Below are positions 9,013-18,104 of a stretch of 64,000 bases of DNA, piece after piece. Where the stretch lies: assembly GCA_030656215.1 (NCBI GenBank), contig JAUSOD010000070.1, positions 124,001 through 188,000 of the forward strand, read 5' to 3'. The DNA comes from Azoarcus sp. GTDB taxonomy: Bacteria > Pseudomonadota > Gammaproteobacteria > Burkholderiales > Rhodocyclaceae. The position numbers were made by a program, and so were the translations under genes. Every line of letters begins with the position of its first letter. Positions within the stretch are counted from its first letter, which is position 1. Below the pieces are notes generated by a model. The model was given only the letters and a program-made list of their open reading frames with translations, was not told the origin of the DNA and made no database searches.

Positions 9013-9312
9013 AGACATCTTTGTCGATGTTTTTTTGATGGGGGCTGGTATTCAAGTGAAGAGCTTAGCCCGCAGAGCGAACACAAGCTCTCAATGAAGA
9101 CCAAGAGTATTATCAGCGAGAAGTGGCGCTCATCACGTTGTGAGGCGTTGGGCATTCTTCGCGTAGATCCATTTGAGGTCTGCCCTGAACTGATCCACAC
9201 GGAACTGAAAATAAAAAGACTAAAGGCAGGAATGAGACGATTCTTCGGTTTTGAGTGGTGGCATCCACCGGAATTAGATCGGGCAGGGAGTCCATACTTA
9301 TCACGCTGTTGA
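9013..9312 (+). pseudogene. Gene fragment homologous to the ORF at 11335-11586
   Basis: Open frame from just after a TGA at 9010-9012 to the stop at 9310-9312. Codons 9037-9255 encode a peptide clearly related to that at 11365-11583: both share GGWY, SEEL, SEKW, RVDPFEV and TELKIKRLKAG. There is no convincing start other than an internal ATG at 9094, so I read it as the 3' part of a broken gene; a 72-residue protein from 9094 cannot be excluded. The rest of the 8869-9403 gap, including 8869-9012, shows no other gene. I do not recognise the family. Confidence 0.5.
9037..9255 (+). repeat. Diverged direct repeat, copy 1 (219 bp)
   Basis: The same length and frame as copy 2 at 11365-11583, with most differences at third codon positions. 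The two copies flank the acyltransferase gene in direct orientation. Confidence 0.85.
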
Positions 9313-9403
9313 ATCCCATCCTTGCATGTGTCGTTAGATAACTCTTCCTGCCTCTACTACTCCAAACGCTGCTTGTTTAGGGCGACTGAATGAATTGTTT
9401 CTA

Positions 9404-11332
9404 ATGAAATATAGACGAGAGATAGACGGTCTTAGAGCGCTTGCAGTGGTGCCCGTGATTCTGTTTCACGGAGGATTTGATGTATTTAGTGGTGGGTTTG
9501 TAGGGGTCGACGTCTTTTTTGTAATCAGCGGATATCTCATCACAACCATCCTTCTGAAGGATATAGAGCAAGGGAAGTTATCAATCGTTAACTTCTATGA
9601 GCGCCGAGCACGGCGCATTCTGCCTGCACTGTTTCTCGTGATGTTTGCTTGCCTGCCGTTCGCTTGGTTGTGGTTATTCCCCAGCGACATGAAGGATTTT
9701 GCGGAAAGTCTGGTTGCCGTTTCAGCGTTTACTTCCAATATTCTTTTCTGGCGAGAGAGTGGCTACTTCGATACGGTTGCCGAACTGAAGCCGCTGCTGC
9801 ACACTTGGAGCTTGGCCGTTGAGGAGCAGTATTATGTGCTCTTCCCCTTGTTCTTGATGATTACAGGCAAGCTTAGACTGCGATGGGTCTTGGCTATGTT
9901 GGTCGTGGTTGCCTTCGTCAGTCTTGCGCTTGCGCACTGGGGCTCGATAGCTAAACCCGCTGCCGCGTTCTATCTCCTGCCAACACGTGGCTGGGAGTTG
10001 CTGATAGGCGCTTTCGTTGCTTTCTATCTGTCTTCGAACAACCGTGTTCCTGTGAGCCGTACAGTCCAGGAGCTTGGTGGATTAATTGGTTTGCTATTGC
10101 TACTGTACGGCATCTTCGCGTTTGACAAGACAACTCCGTTCCCAAGTCTTTATACGATTGTCCCCACTTTCGGAACCGCATTAATCATTATATATGCCTC
10201 GCAAAACTCATTCGTTGGGCGTTTTCTTGGTCTGCAGGTGCTTGTTGGTGTAGGTTTGATTAGTTACAGTGCTTACTTGTGGCATCAGCCACTTTTTGCC
10301 TTTGCACGACTAAGAAGCTTGAGTGAACCAAGTCAGGCGGTGTTTTCGATGTTAGCTGCGTCATCCCTAGTGCTCGCTTACTTTAGTTGGAAATTTGTCG
10401 AAGCGCCATTTCGAAAGGAATGCTTGATTAACAGACGAGTCGTATTTTTAAGCGCTGCTGTTTGTTCTCTACTGTTTATTGCGATTGGCCTGATAGGCTA
10501 CACCCTTGAAGGCAAAGTGGGTAAGGTTGCTAGTGATGGCAGATACGCCGACCTAACCTACCGACTGCGTGCTAATTTCGGACTCGATAGGGCTTGCGAT
10601 TCCAAGGTGTTAGACACGGAGGAATGCAAAACCGCCAACGAGCCTGAGGTTCTACTTTGGGGCGATTCGTACGCTATGCATCTAGCTCAGGGGTTCCTCG
10701 CCTCAAACGGTAGCATCAAAATAATGCAAACCACTGTCTCTGAATGCGCTCCCGTCCTTGGTTTGGCTCCGGCTAGTTCAATGTATGGCGCTCAGAACTG
10801 TATCGATGGAAACGATCTTGTTATTAACTTGATTAGACATAGCAGAAGTATAAAGTTTGTGGTTCTTAGTTCGCCATCATTCTTGCTTGGTCATTCAAAA
10901 ATTGCGACGCGAGATGGTGTGAGAGAACTCAGTGATGAAGAAATTGAGGCGCACTTCATCACAACACTAGAGAGAATCAGTAGCCTTGGTGCGACTCCAG
11001 TAGTTTTTTCACCGCCTCCGCGTAACGGAGATGATATCGGTCGGTGTCTGCTAAAAGCGGAGATCCGTAACTATAGCAGAGAGCTTTGTAACTTTCATTA
11101 CAGTAAAGTAGAGGAGGAGCAGCAGAGAGTTTTCAAGATGCTTCGTAACATCAGCAATACGTACAAAGTCGTATGGCTTGCTGATGGTTTGTGTCGAGAA
11201 AATATCTGTATGACGTACTCTGATGATATTCTTTTTTACCGTGACTCAGGGCACTTGTCGTATGAAGGAAGTGCTCAGTTAGGTAAGGAAATGGATTTTT
11301 ACAGGCAGCTGTTTGCTCCAATTAGTAATTAA
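9404..11332 (+). CDS. OafA/YrhL-type acyltransferase with C-terminal SGNH domain
   Basis: 642 residues from ATG 9404 (a TTG 9 bases upstream is possible). Family landmarks are EIDGLRALAV at the start with the downstream FHGG, FVGVDVFFVISGYL, RRARRILPA and LLHTWSLAVEEQYY. About ten membrane helices run to residue 375, followed by a periplasmic SGNH-like domain starting at LLWGDSYAMHL near 420 and ending with a DSGHLSYEG block. These proteins move acetyl or other acyl groups from the cytoplasm onto surface polysaccharides. Codon use is markedly AT-rich compared with neighbours beyond 12 kb, and the gene is bracketed by two copies of a 219-bp segment, so recent acquisition or rearrangement is likely. 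Confidence 0.9.
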   Translation: MKYRREIDGLRALAVVPVILFHGGFDVFSGGFVGVDVFFVISGYLITTILLKDIEQGKLSIVNFYERRARRILPALFLVMFACLPFAWLWLFPSDMKDFAESLVAVSAFTSNILFWRESGYFDTVAELKPLLHTWSLAVEEQYYVLFPLFLMITGKLRLRWVLAMLVVVAFVSLALAHWGSIAKPAAAFYLLPTRGWELLIGAFVAFYLSSNNRVPVSRTVQELGGLIGLLLLLYGIFAFDKTTPFPSLYTIVPTFGTALIIIYASQNSFVGRFLGLQVLVGVGLISYSAYLWHQPLFAFARLRSLSEPSQAVFSMLAASSLVLAYFSWKFVEAPFRKECLINRRVVFLSAAVCSLLFIAIGLIGYTLEGKVGKVASDGRYADLTYRLRANFGLDRACDSKVLDTEECKTANEPEVLLWGDSYAMHLAQGFLASNGSIKIMQTTVSECAPVLGLAPASSMYGAQNCIDGNDLVINLIRHSRSIKFVVLSSPSFLLGHSKIATRDGVRELSDEEIEAHFITTLERISSLGATPVVFSPPPRNGDDIGRCLLKAEIRNYSRELCNFHYSKVEEEQQRVFKMLRNISNTYKVVWLADGLCRENICMTYSDDILFYRDSGHLSYEGSAQLGKEMDFYRQLFAPISN

Positions 11333-11334
11333 AA

Positions 11335-11586
11335 ATGGTCTGTACAAATAGCCGATTGCTGTTTCATGGGGGATGGTATGCAAGTGAAGAACTTAGCCAG
11401 CAGAGCGAACACAGACTTTCCATGAAGGCAAGGAGCATCGTCAGCGAAAAGTGGCTTTCAGCCCGTTGTGAAGCACTGAACATCCCGCGCGTAGATCCAT
11501 TTGAGGTCTACCCTGAACTGATCCGCACGGAACTGAAAATAAAAAGGCTAAAGGCCGGAACGAGACGACTCTTCGGACTGGAATAG
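11335..11586 (+). CDS. Small ORF or gene remnant, paralogue of 9013-9312
   Basis: An 83-residue frame beginning 3 bases after the acyltransferase stop and ending TAG at 11584-11586. From residue 11 on it matches the fragment at 9037-9255 along its whole length, so at least this part was once coding. It is basic, soluble and without a known motif; the RVDPFEV and TELKIKRLKAG segments are the best conserved. No strong ribosome-binding site is seen, because the start region is the end of the acyltransferase. It may be the 3' tail of a lost larger gene. Function unknown. Confidence 0.45.
   Translation: MVCTNSRLLFHGGWYASEELSQQSEHRLSMKARSIVSEKWLSARCEALNIPRVDPFEVYPELIRTELKIKRLKAGTRRLFGLE
11365..11583 (+). 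repeat. Diverged direct repeat, copy 2 (219 bp)
   Basis: Second copy of the segment at 9037-9255, collinear without gaps. The sequences on either side of the two copies differ. Confidence 0.85.
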
Positions 11587-11655
11587 CGAGGCTATCGTTA
11601 CTCCGGAAGCGCTTCAGTTTGATCTATACGGCTCCCTCTTTCCGTTGTGCAGATA

Positions 11656-13911
11656 TTACTTTTCCTCTCGCGTGGTGATGGTTGCCTGCATGCACAAGTT
11701 TTTCCGTGTCGTTGTAGTGACGAAACCGCGCGCGATCATGATCCCAAGGCTGCCGCTGACTTGTAGCGCAACGTAGACCGCTGCCCATCTTAACTGCAGC
11801 GTACTTTCGGCCAAAGGGGTGCCGCGGTCTGGCCCTAGCAGAAACTGTGTGCCAGAGAACAACAGTCCGTACTTCTCGACTGCTGGAGATAGGCCGTGGG
11901 TGAGTAGTACCCATGAAAGTGGCAGGCAGGGCAGGGTAACGAGCAAGGCCGTCGCGATCGAGCGGACTGAGTGAGTGCGGCCAACCACTGCCATGTTCGC
12001 TGCGATGAGCGCCATCAGGAGGTAAAGGTAGGCGCCGCCACCCATGCCGAAAGCACCTGTTGGGGCGATGAGTTCATTCAAGTTGTCTGTTGAGGACCAG
12101 TCGAACGCAATGCCCTTGCAAAGCCACAGCAATGGAATCAGCGCAAGTCCTGCCTTAATTAGGGCGGTGGCCCTCACTTTTCCCCAGGTGTCGCGTTGTG
12201 ACATCAGGGCGATTGCGAGAAATGCTGCAGCTGGGAGGTAGAGCGCAATATAGCGAACCGTACGCTCAAATGGGGCGACAACGTCGTGGGTCAGATACGT
12301 GGTGAATATATGAGCCCACCACATGCCCCATGTCTGTCGGTTAGTGACAAACCAATAGAGGTTATTGCTGCCCGCTATGTCCATGATGCTCTCGTCGGTT
12401 ACGCTGACCAGCAACAGTAGCAGGCTGACGCCCGAGCATAGAATCAGCGTCAGTGGGAGCGCACACCAAACATATTTGAACCGCTGTGCAATGCTCACAG
12501 CAATCCAGCTTCCAGCCCCGATCCAGATGATTGCAAGGATGAATGCTGCAATTGCTAGTGGGTGTCCATCGGCAATGAACAACTCGCGCAGGTTGTATGG
12601 AACGCCGGGCTGACGAATTAGCCAGGATATGCCAGCTACGGCACCTGCCCACAGCGCAATACCGATAAAGACTGAGAATGCCTGCGGCTTGCCAGGGTTT
12701 GCGGACGATACATGAGATACCGTGCTTGCGTTAGGCGGGGTTGTTTGGGCGGCAGTTTGCATAACCTGCGTTCGCGTGGTGTGCAGAAGGGAGTTCATGG
12801 CGAGCAGCGTGACGATTGCGGTAATGCCAGGGCTGATATCGGCGCTGCGGCCCTCAAGCCAGATCTGGGCGATTTCGAGCAAGGTGACCCAGACGATGAG
12901 AAAAAAACCGATCCCGTTTAGCCTTCCGCCTATATACACCCCAAGCCAGAGAATTGCGCTGAATAGCCACAGGTTGTGGAATAGCTCCCTGATGTTTCCG
13001 AGCATGCCGCCCTCGAGAAAGCCGACGAAAGGGAGCCAGTTGAACGTATTCGGGGTGTTGGTAAGTGTGAACGGCTCAAGCCCGCTCACGGTTAGCCCAA
13101 GGATAAGTGTGCCGAATGCCAGCCCGGCCAAGCGACTCGGTTGATGGTGCAGGAGTACGGTCGCGGTGGCCCAGCCAAGCGCCCAGCCAAGCAACGCGAG
13201 CCAATGCAGCGTGGTATTCAACAACAGTAACTTGGCTGCCGGTAGCAACAGCAGCAAAAGGCTCAACAGCATGATGGCCCGTCGTCGTCCGAACGCGGCG
13301 TGCAGCGCACAGGCCGACGTAAGCATGCCGCCAAAGGCCAGTGTAAGCACTGCGGCTGACATGGTACTGGGGTTTAGAACCGCCTTGATGTTGGTCTTGA
13401 GCGCGCTCAGATCAAGTGACGGGAGTATGGGAATGGTCTCGGCGAGCAACCATAGGCCAAGGATGATGAGCCCGAAGCGTGACTGGGCGGAGGAGTTCGG
13501 GCGAGCCCGGAAGATGCTGTTCAGGAGTGGTTTTGCTGCCAGTTGTCCTACCAGGATTCCAATCCCGTTCCAAAATATGTCGGATACCGCGGCATCGCGG
13601 CTCGGTAGCCCGATCTGCAGCAGTTGAAGTGCGGTGGCGAGCACGAGTCCGGTGACGAAGGTTTGCCAGTGCCAGCGGCGACTTGTTTCTAGTCGCAGGT
13701 CGGGCTGAAGCATGCCCCAGGGTACAAATAGAAGAAGGTTGCCGGCAACATCTCCGCGGCTTGACCACAACTTTGCGCCTCCAAGAAAAGTGTAGAGCGC
13801 TGATCGGAGGTCCTGCGGCCAGGCAAAGTCGAAGGGGTAAAGTGAACCGAAAACGATCAGGGCGCCTACTGCAAGTTGCCATGTGTTGGAGCCCCGCGAA
13901 CGAAGTGACAT
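11656..13911 (-). CDS. Large membrane protein with two VanZ-like regions
   Basis: 751 residues, almost wholly hydrophobic helices. Residues about 10-135 carry a VanZ-like pattern (GSLYPFDF, DVAGNLLLFVPWGML, TALQLLQIGLPSRDAAVSDIFWNGIG). A second, weaker VanZ-like stretch lies around 280-370 (PFVGFLEGGMLGNIRELFHNLWLFS, LLEIAQIWLEGRSADISPGITAI). The C-terminal half adds further helices with a long periplasmic loop. VanZ-type proteins occur beside exosortase/EPS genes, but their biochemical role is unclear. It is a monocistronic minus-strand gene; 145 bases without a recognisable gene separate it from the next one. Confidence 0.75.
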   Translation of the reverse strand: MSLRSRGSNTWQLAVGALIVFGSLYPFDFAWPQDLRSALYTFLGGAKLWSSRGDVAGNLLLFVPWGMLQPDLRLETSRRWHWQTFVTGLVLATALQLLQIGLPSRDAAVSDIFWNGIGILVGQLAAKPLLNSIFRARPNSSAQSRFGLIILGLWLLAETIPILPSLDLSALKTNIKAVLNPSTMSAAVLTLAFGGMLTSACALHAAFGRRRAIMLLSLLLLLLPAAKLLLLNTTLHWLALLGWALGWATATVLLHHQPSRLAGLAFGTLILGLTVSGLEPFTLTNTPNTFNWLPFVGFLEGGMLGNIRELFHNLWLFSAILWLGVYIGGRLNGIGFFLIVWVTLLEIAQIWLEGRSADISPGITAIVTLLAMNSLLHTTRTQVMQTAAQTTPPNASTVSHVSSANPGKPQAFSVFIGIALWAGAVAGISWLIRQPGVPYNLRELFIADGHPLAIAAFILAIIWIGAGSWIAVSIAQRFKYVWCALPLTLILCSGVSLLLLLVSVTDESIMDIAGSNNLYWFVTNRQTWGMWWAHIFTTYLTHDVVAPFERTVRYIALYLPAAAFLAIALMSQRDTWGKVRATALIKAGLALIPLLWLCKGIAFDWSSTDNLNELIAPTGAFGMGGGAYLYLLMALIAANMAVVGRTHSVRSIATALLVTLPCLPLSWVLLTHGLSPAVEKYGLLFSGTQFLLGPDRGTPLAESTLQLRWAAVYVALQVSGSLGIMIARGFVTTTTRKNLCMQATITTREEK

Positions 13912-14056
13912 TGTTTTGGACGCTCTAAATGATCAGCTGCACATCTGGGATGAAAGTGTCGTCATGTGCGGATTTCATGATGATCTAACAAACAGTTTGG
14001 TGCACGTATGACTCATGGTCAAACGCAGGATTACGCAACGCCCGAGGTGATCAGCC

Positions 14057-15262
14057 TCATTGCTTCAAGTCGTGTCCGATAGAAAGCTCGGTGTTCTGAA
14101 ATGCGCCGGGTGTCCAGTTTTGCGGTGGTGGCAGGGGCCGCGTGCCGCGCGGGAAGGCGAACTCCGCGCTGGGTGCGAGGTGGGGTGGTTCTGCAGCCTC
14201 GACGCGGCCGCGTAACAAGGCCGATTGGTTGAGCGTGAGGTCAAGCACGGCGGGATCGAGTGCGCCCGGGAGAAGCGGGAAGTTGCCGCGGTGATCGCCG
14301 GGCAGAGCGGTGGTGAAGGCGCCCAGCCCCACGGTGAGATTGTTGCGGGTAATGATCTCGGTGCCTGCGGGCAGTTTGTCCTGCCAACTACGCACAAACC
14401 AAGCGGGACGCCAGCCTTCGTTGATAAAGGTGTTGTGGGATAGCTGCAAGCGGCTATTGGGCCAGCTCGGGCCTTCGGCACCGAATGCCACTACGATCGG
14501 ATTCTGGCTGCCGGCACTCTGGCCGATGATGTTGCCCACAAGCAGCGCATCGCCGCCATCGGGCAGGTCGATTTCGTATGAGGCTTCGCCATCAGGGCCG
14601 TCGTAAACGAAGTTGTAGCGGAGTTCGTTGTGGCGGGCACGGGACTTGATCAGATGCCCCCTGAATCCATCGTGGAAACGGCTGCCTTCGATCGTGAGGC
14701 GGGTGATCCGGCCTACGTAGAGAAGGTGAGGTAATGCGCTGCCGTCACGCGGCGCATTGCTGAAGACGCTGCTGCGGATGTGGAGTTCTGCATCCTCGAA
14801 GTTGGCGGTAAGAATGCCGGTCTGGTTGTCTTCGAAGATGCAGTTAGTAACGTTCAGCGCGCCGCGTTCGAAACGGATCCCCGCCCCATTGCCGTCGGCG
14901 ACCCGCGTGCCGCGAAACTCGATGTTCTCAACGCGGTAGTCGCCGTTGCGAAACACCCAGATCGCCTTTCCTTCCGCGCTGTTGCCATCGGCCACCAGCA
15001 CCGGCCGCCCGCCGATGCCGCGGATCTCGAGCTGCTTCTGTGTCCATACGGCCACGTCGCCACGGTAGGTGCCGTGCTTGATGAGCACGGTGTCGCCGTC
15101 AAGGGCGAGCCGGGCGGCTTCGGCGATTCGAGTGATCGTCTCGTCCGGGCCGACGGTGATGACAGCGGCAGAAAGTGATGTGCTTAGCACGAGCAGGGTC
15201 GGGAGAAGCAGGGCCGATGAGGCGTAGTGCAGCATTGAAGTTGTTTGCTGGTCAGGACGCAT
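14057..15262 (-). CDS. Secreted right-handed parallel beta-helix protein
   Basis: About 401 residues from ATG 15262. ATG 15235 and GTG 15292 are also possible, and the GTG would overlap the argB stop. A signal peptide (LLLPTLLVLSTSLSA then AVITV) is followed by repeated beta-helix coils: DETITRIAEAARLALDGDTV, VLIKHGTYRGDV, YRVENIEFRG, LNVTNCIFEDNQTGI, LHIRSSVFSN, LTIEGSRFHDG. This is the fold of polysaccharide lyases, epimerases and pectinase-like proteins. No catalytic set can be named. Likely a periplasmic or surface polysaccharide-acting protein. It lies directly downstream of argB, an odd partner. Confidence 0.72.
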   Translation of the reverse strand: MRPDQQTTSMLHYASSALLLPTLLVLSTSLSAAVITVGPDETITRIAEAARLALDGDTVLIKHGTYRGDVAVWTQKQLEIRGIGGRPVLVADGNSAEGKAIWVFRNGDYRVENIEFRGTRVADGNGAGIRFERGALNVTNCIFEDNQTGILTANFEDAELHIRSSVFSNAPRDGSALPHLLYVGRITRLTIEGSRFHDGFRGHLIKSRARHNELRYNFVYDGPDGEASYEIDLPDGGDALLVGNIIGQSAGSQNPIVVAFGAEGPSWPNSRLQLSHNTFINEGWRPAWFVRSWQDKLPAGTEIITRNNLTVGLGAFTTALPGDHRGNFPLLPGALDPAVLDLTLNQSALLRGRVEAAEPPHLAPSAEFAFPRGTRPLPPPQNWTPGAFQNTELSIGHDLKQ

Positions 15263-15288
15263 TGAACTGGCTAGGCGGCCAACTGCTG

Positions 15289-16293
<1,005 letters not shown>

Positions 16294-16713
16294 TCAGTCG
16301 ATCGTCAGCCGTTTGGCCTGCGATTCGAGCTTCTTCGGCAGGTTCAGCTGCAGCACGCCGTCGTTGAATTTGGCGCTGGCCTTGGCTTCGTCAACGTCCT
16401 GCCCAAGCTGGAAACTGCGCGAAACCTTGCCAAAGTAGCGCTCGGTGCGCAGTACGCGCTCGCCTTCCTTCACTTCTTTTTCCTGCTTGCGTTCAGCGCT
16501 GATCGCCACCACCGGACCGTCGATATGGACGTGAATGTCTTCCTTCCGGATCCCGGGCAGTTCGGCGTGGACATCGTAGCTTTCGGGATTCTCCTTGACG
16601 TCGACGCGCATCTGCGGGGCTTCGGTGTTACCGTTCGAGGCAAAGTCCACCGGGCGCACGAAGAAGCCGCGGAAGAAGTCATCAAGGGGGTCACGACGGG
16701 TCAGATTGCTCAT
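16294..16713 (-). CDS. Small heat-shock protein, Hsp20 family
   Basis: 139 residues. An N-terminal arm (DPLDDFFRGFF) is followed by an alpha-crystallin domain from about 38 to 130, with AELPGIRKEDIHVHIDGPVVAISAERK, the FGKVSRSFQLG loop, and the hallmark DGVLQLNLPK near 122-131 in place of the usual GVLTLTLPK. It is an ATP-independent holdase that binds unfolding proteins in the cytoplasm. A good AGGAG ribosome-binding site precedes the ATG, and a sigma-32-like promoter lies about 55 bases further upstream, so heat induction is likely. Confidence 0.92.
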   Translation of the reverse strand: MSNLTRRDPLDDFFRGFFVRPVDFASNGNTEAPQMRVDVKENPESYDVHAELPGIRKEDIHVHIDGPVVAISAERKQEKEVKEGERVLRTERYFGKVSRSFQLGQDVDEAKASAKFNDGVLQLNLPKKLESQAKRLTID

Positions 16714-16767
16714 GTTCGCTCTCCTTTTACGGTTTGGCTCGACCGGAATCCACCGGCCTCACCACGA

Positions 16768-16795
16768 ATATAGGTGCCCGTTTTTCGGTTTCAAG
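16768..16795 (-). promoter_or_regulatory. Sigma-32-like heat-shock promoter of the Hsp20 gene
   Basis: Reading the minus strand, CTTGAAA (16789-16795) is followed after 12 bases by CACCTATAT (16768-16776). This closely fits the heat-shock consensus CTTGAAA, 11-15 bases, then a CCCCATnT-like -10. Confidence 0.7.
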
Positions 16796-16825
16796 AGCTG
16801 AATGCATGTTTGTTGAGGTAGCTCA

Positions 16826-17053
16826 ATGAGTGAAGGTCGGCGCGGGGAAATAGGGTCGAACGAAGCGGCGCAGGGCAATTTCTGTCCGCGTTGCGGCAAG
16901 CGTTTTATCTGCGGAATGGCGGCAGGTGAGGAAGTTTGCTGGTGCGTCGCGCACCCGCCGATCTTCGCCGTGCCGGGGGCGGACGCAGCCTGTTATTGCC
17001 CCGACTGCCTGGCCGAACTGGTGGCACAGCGCCGCAGCGCGATTGAAACGTAA
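16826..17053 (+). CDS. Small cysteine-rich CWC-family protein
   Basis: 75 residues with seven Cys: FCPRCGKRFICG, then EEVCWCVAHPP, then CYCPDCLAEL. The CPxCGK...CWC...CxCPDCL pattern is the Cys-rich CWC family, widespread small proteins in beta- and gammaproteobacteria thought to bind zinc; the function is unknown. It is divergent from the Hsp20 gene, sharing a 112-bp intergenic region. Palindromic repeats begin about 50 bases after its stop. Confidence 0.8.
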   Translation: MSEGRRGEIGSNEAAQGNFCPRCGKRFICGMAAGEEVCWCVAHPPIFAVPGADAACYCPDCLAELVAQRRSAIET

Positions 17054-17104
17054 GCCACGGCTCGCCCCAAACGGCCTGCGATCGCGCAGCCGGCTGGAGG
17101 GTTT

Positions 17105-17285
17105 TCGTCGGGGCGGCTTCATTCGGCAAAAGGTGCTCCCACCCGGCGCCGGTGCCCGAATCACGTCTTGCGGCGGACTGAAGTCCGCCCTACGGCGGCT
17201 GATGCGAACAGCGCGGCGCGGAGGGAGGTTTTCGTAGGGCCGACTTCAGTCGGCCACAGGTGCTCGCACCTGGCGCCGGAGCCTG
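17105..17285. repeat. Composite palindromic repeat: one degenerate full unit plus one partial unit
   Basis: Contains the perfect palindromes GGCGGACTGAAGTCCGCC (17172-17189) and GGCCGACTTCAGTCGGCC (17238-17255), separated and flanked by a conserved linker that includes the reverse complement of GACGTGATTCGGGCACC. These match the two units at 21857-22071 in the opposite orientation. It fills most of the 17054-17289 gap between the CWC gene and barstar. Confidence 0.85.
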
Positions 17286-17289
17286 GGAC

Positions 17290-17721
17290 CTACTCTGCCG
17301 TCGACAAGTCGATGAACGCCCAGAACGCGACCTGCTCTCTGGCCCAGGATTCGGCGGTTTCGCGCAGGATGCTGAGGGTGGTCTCGAAGTCTTCGCGATG
17401 CCGCTCGCGGAATTCGCCGGCATGTTCGAGCAGCACGACGTGGCCCGGTGTCGGCAACCAGCTGAGATCGCCAAGGCAGTCGGCGAGGGCATCCCAGTTT
17501 TGCCCGAACCAGTCTGGAAAGCGCAGCGCCGCGGCGATACGGGCGAGCAGGGCGGCTTTGTCTTCACAGCCGTCGAGGTCGATCCGGGCGCAACTGAAGC
17601 CGAGTTGTGCTGCGGCTTCGGCGAGCCGGGTGGCGCTGCCTGGCGGAAGGGGGCGTACCCCGGCGCGGGTGACGTCGGCCAGCACTGCAGTCAGGGGTTT
17701 CGGGGCGTTTGGCATGCTCAT
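17290..17721 (-). CDS. Barstar-family RNase inhibitor
   Basis: 143 residues. The barstar core is clear: ARIDLDGCEDKAALLARIAAALRFPDWFGQNWDALADCLGDLSWLP around residues 45-90, including the FGxNWDAL motif with the Trp-Asp-Ala-Leu inhibitor helix, then GHVVLLEHAG. It should bind and block the RNase encoded immediately upstream by plugging its active site. Its ATG (17719-17721) overlaps the RNase stop by 4 bases, ensuring coupled synthesis. It is the last gene of the minus-strand operon; a repeat begins 5 bases beyond its stop. Confidence 0.9.
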   Translation of the reverse strand: MSMPNAPKPLTAVLADVTRAGVRPLPPGSATRLAEAAAQLGFSCARIDLDGCEDKAALLARIAAALRFPDWFGQNWDALADCLGDLSWLPTPGHVVLLEHAGEFRERHREDFETTLSILRETAESWAREQVAFWAFIDLSTAE

Positions 17722-18104
17722 GGGCGGGGTTCGATACGGCGGAAGCTGCGGTAGTGATCGGCCGTGTAGTAAAAGACTTCCGGCGGGTTTCCGCCAGTGA
17801 CGATGCGCCTTGCGCCGCGATCGGATGCACCCGGTGTGGGCACGGTGTATTCACGATAATAGCCGCGTGGCTTTTCGGCCAGCAGGCGCTCGCGGTTCTG
17901 GAACACGGTGCCGTCCTTGCGATAGGGGAAAGGGCCGCCGCGCTGGATGAGCTCGAGCGTGGCGACCGCCTCGGGCGGCACCCCGGACCAGCGTGAGTCG
18001 GAACTGGCCGGACTGCAGGCTGCAAGCAGGAAAAGCAGCGAGAACAGCAGCGGAACGGCCCGAGCGAAGCGGGCAAGGGCGTGCGAGATCGGGTGCGGCA
18101 TCAT
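17718..18104 (-). CDS. Secreted barnase-type ribonuclease
   Basis: 128 residues. The N-terminal hydrophobic segment ends in LLFLLAAC, a lipoprotein-type or export signal. The catalytic region matches barnase: YREYTVPTPG with the base Glu, RGARRIVTGG with the two active-site Arg, and YYTADHYRSFRRI with the acid His. It cleaves single-stranded RNA, typically 3' of G. Such enzymes are exported and neutralised inside by barstar, whose gene follows with a 4-base overlap. The ATGATG start overlaps the stop of the TPR regulator gene, so all three genes are coupled. Confidence 0.9.
   Translation of the reverse strand: MMPHPISHALARFARAVPLLFSLLFLLAACSPASSDSRWSGVPPEAVATLELIQRGGPFPYRKDGTVFQNRERLLAEKPRGYYREYTVPTPGASDRGARRIVTGGNPPEVFYYTADHYRSFRRIEPRP

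Noticed and set aside
8813-9097. 94-codon frame after the TPR gene
   Set aside because: It runs partly through the end of the TPR gene and is in the wrong frame for the conserved repeat peptide at 9037-9255.
9037-11583. Composite transposon around the acyltransferase
   Set aside because: The flanking repeats carry no transposase motif, terminal inverted repeats or target-site duplication that I can see; they look like gene fragments.
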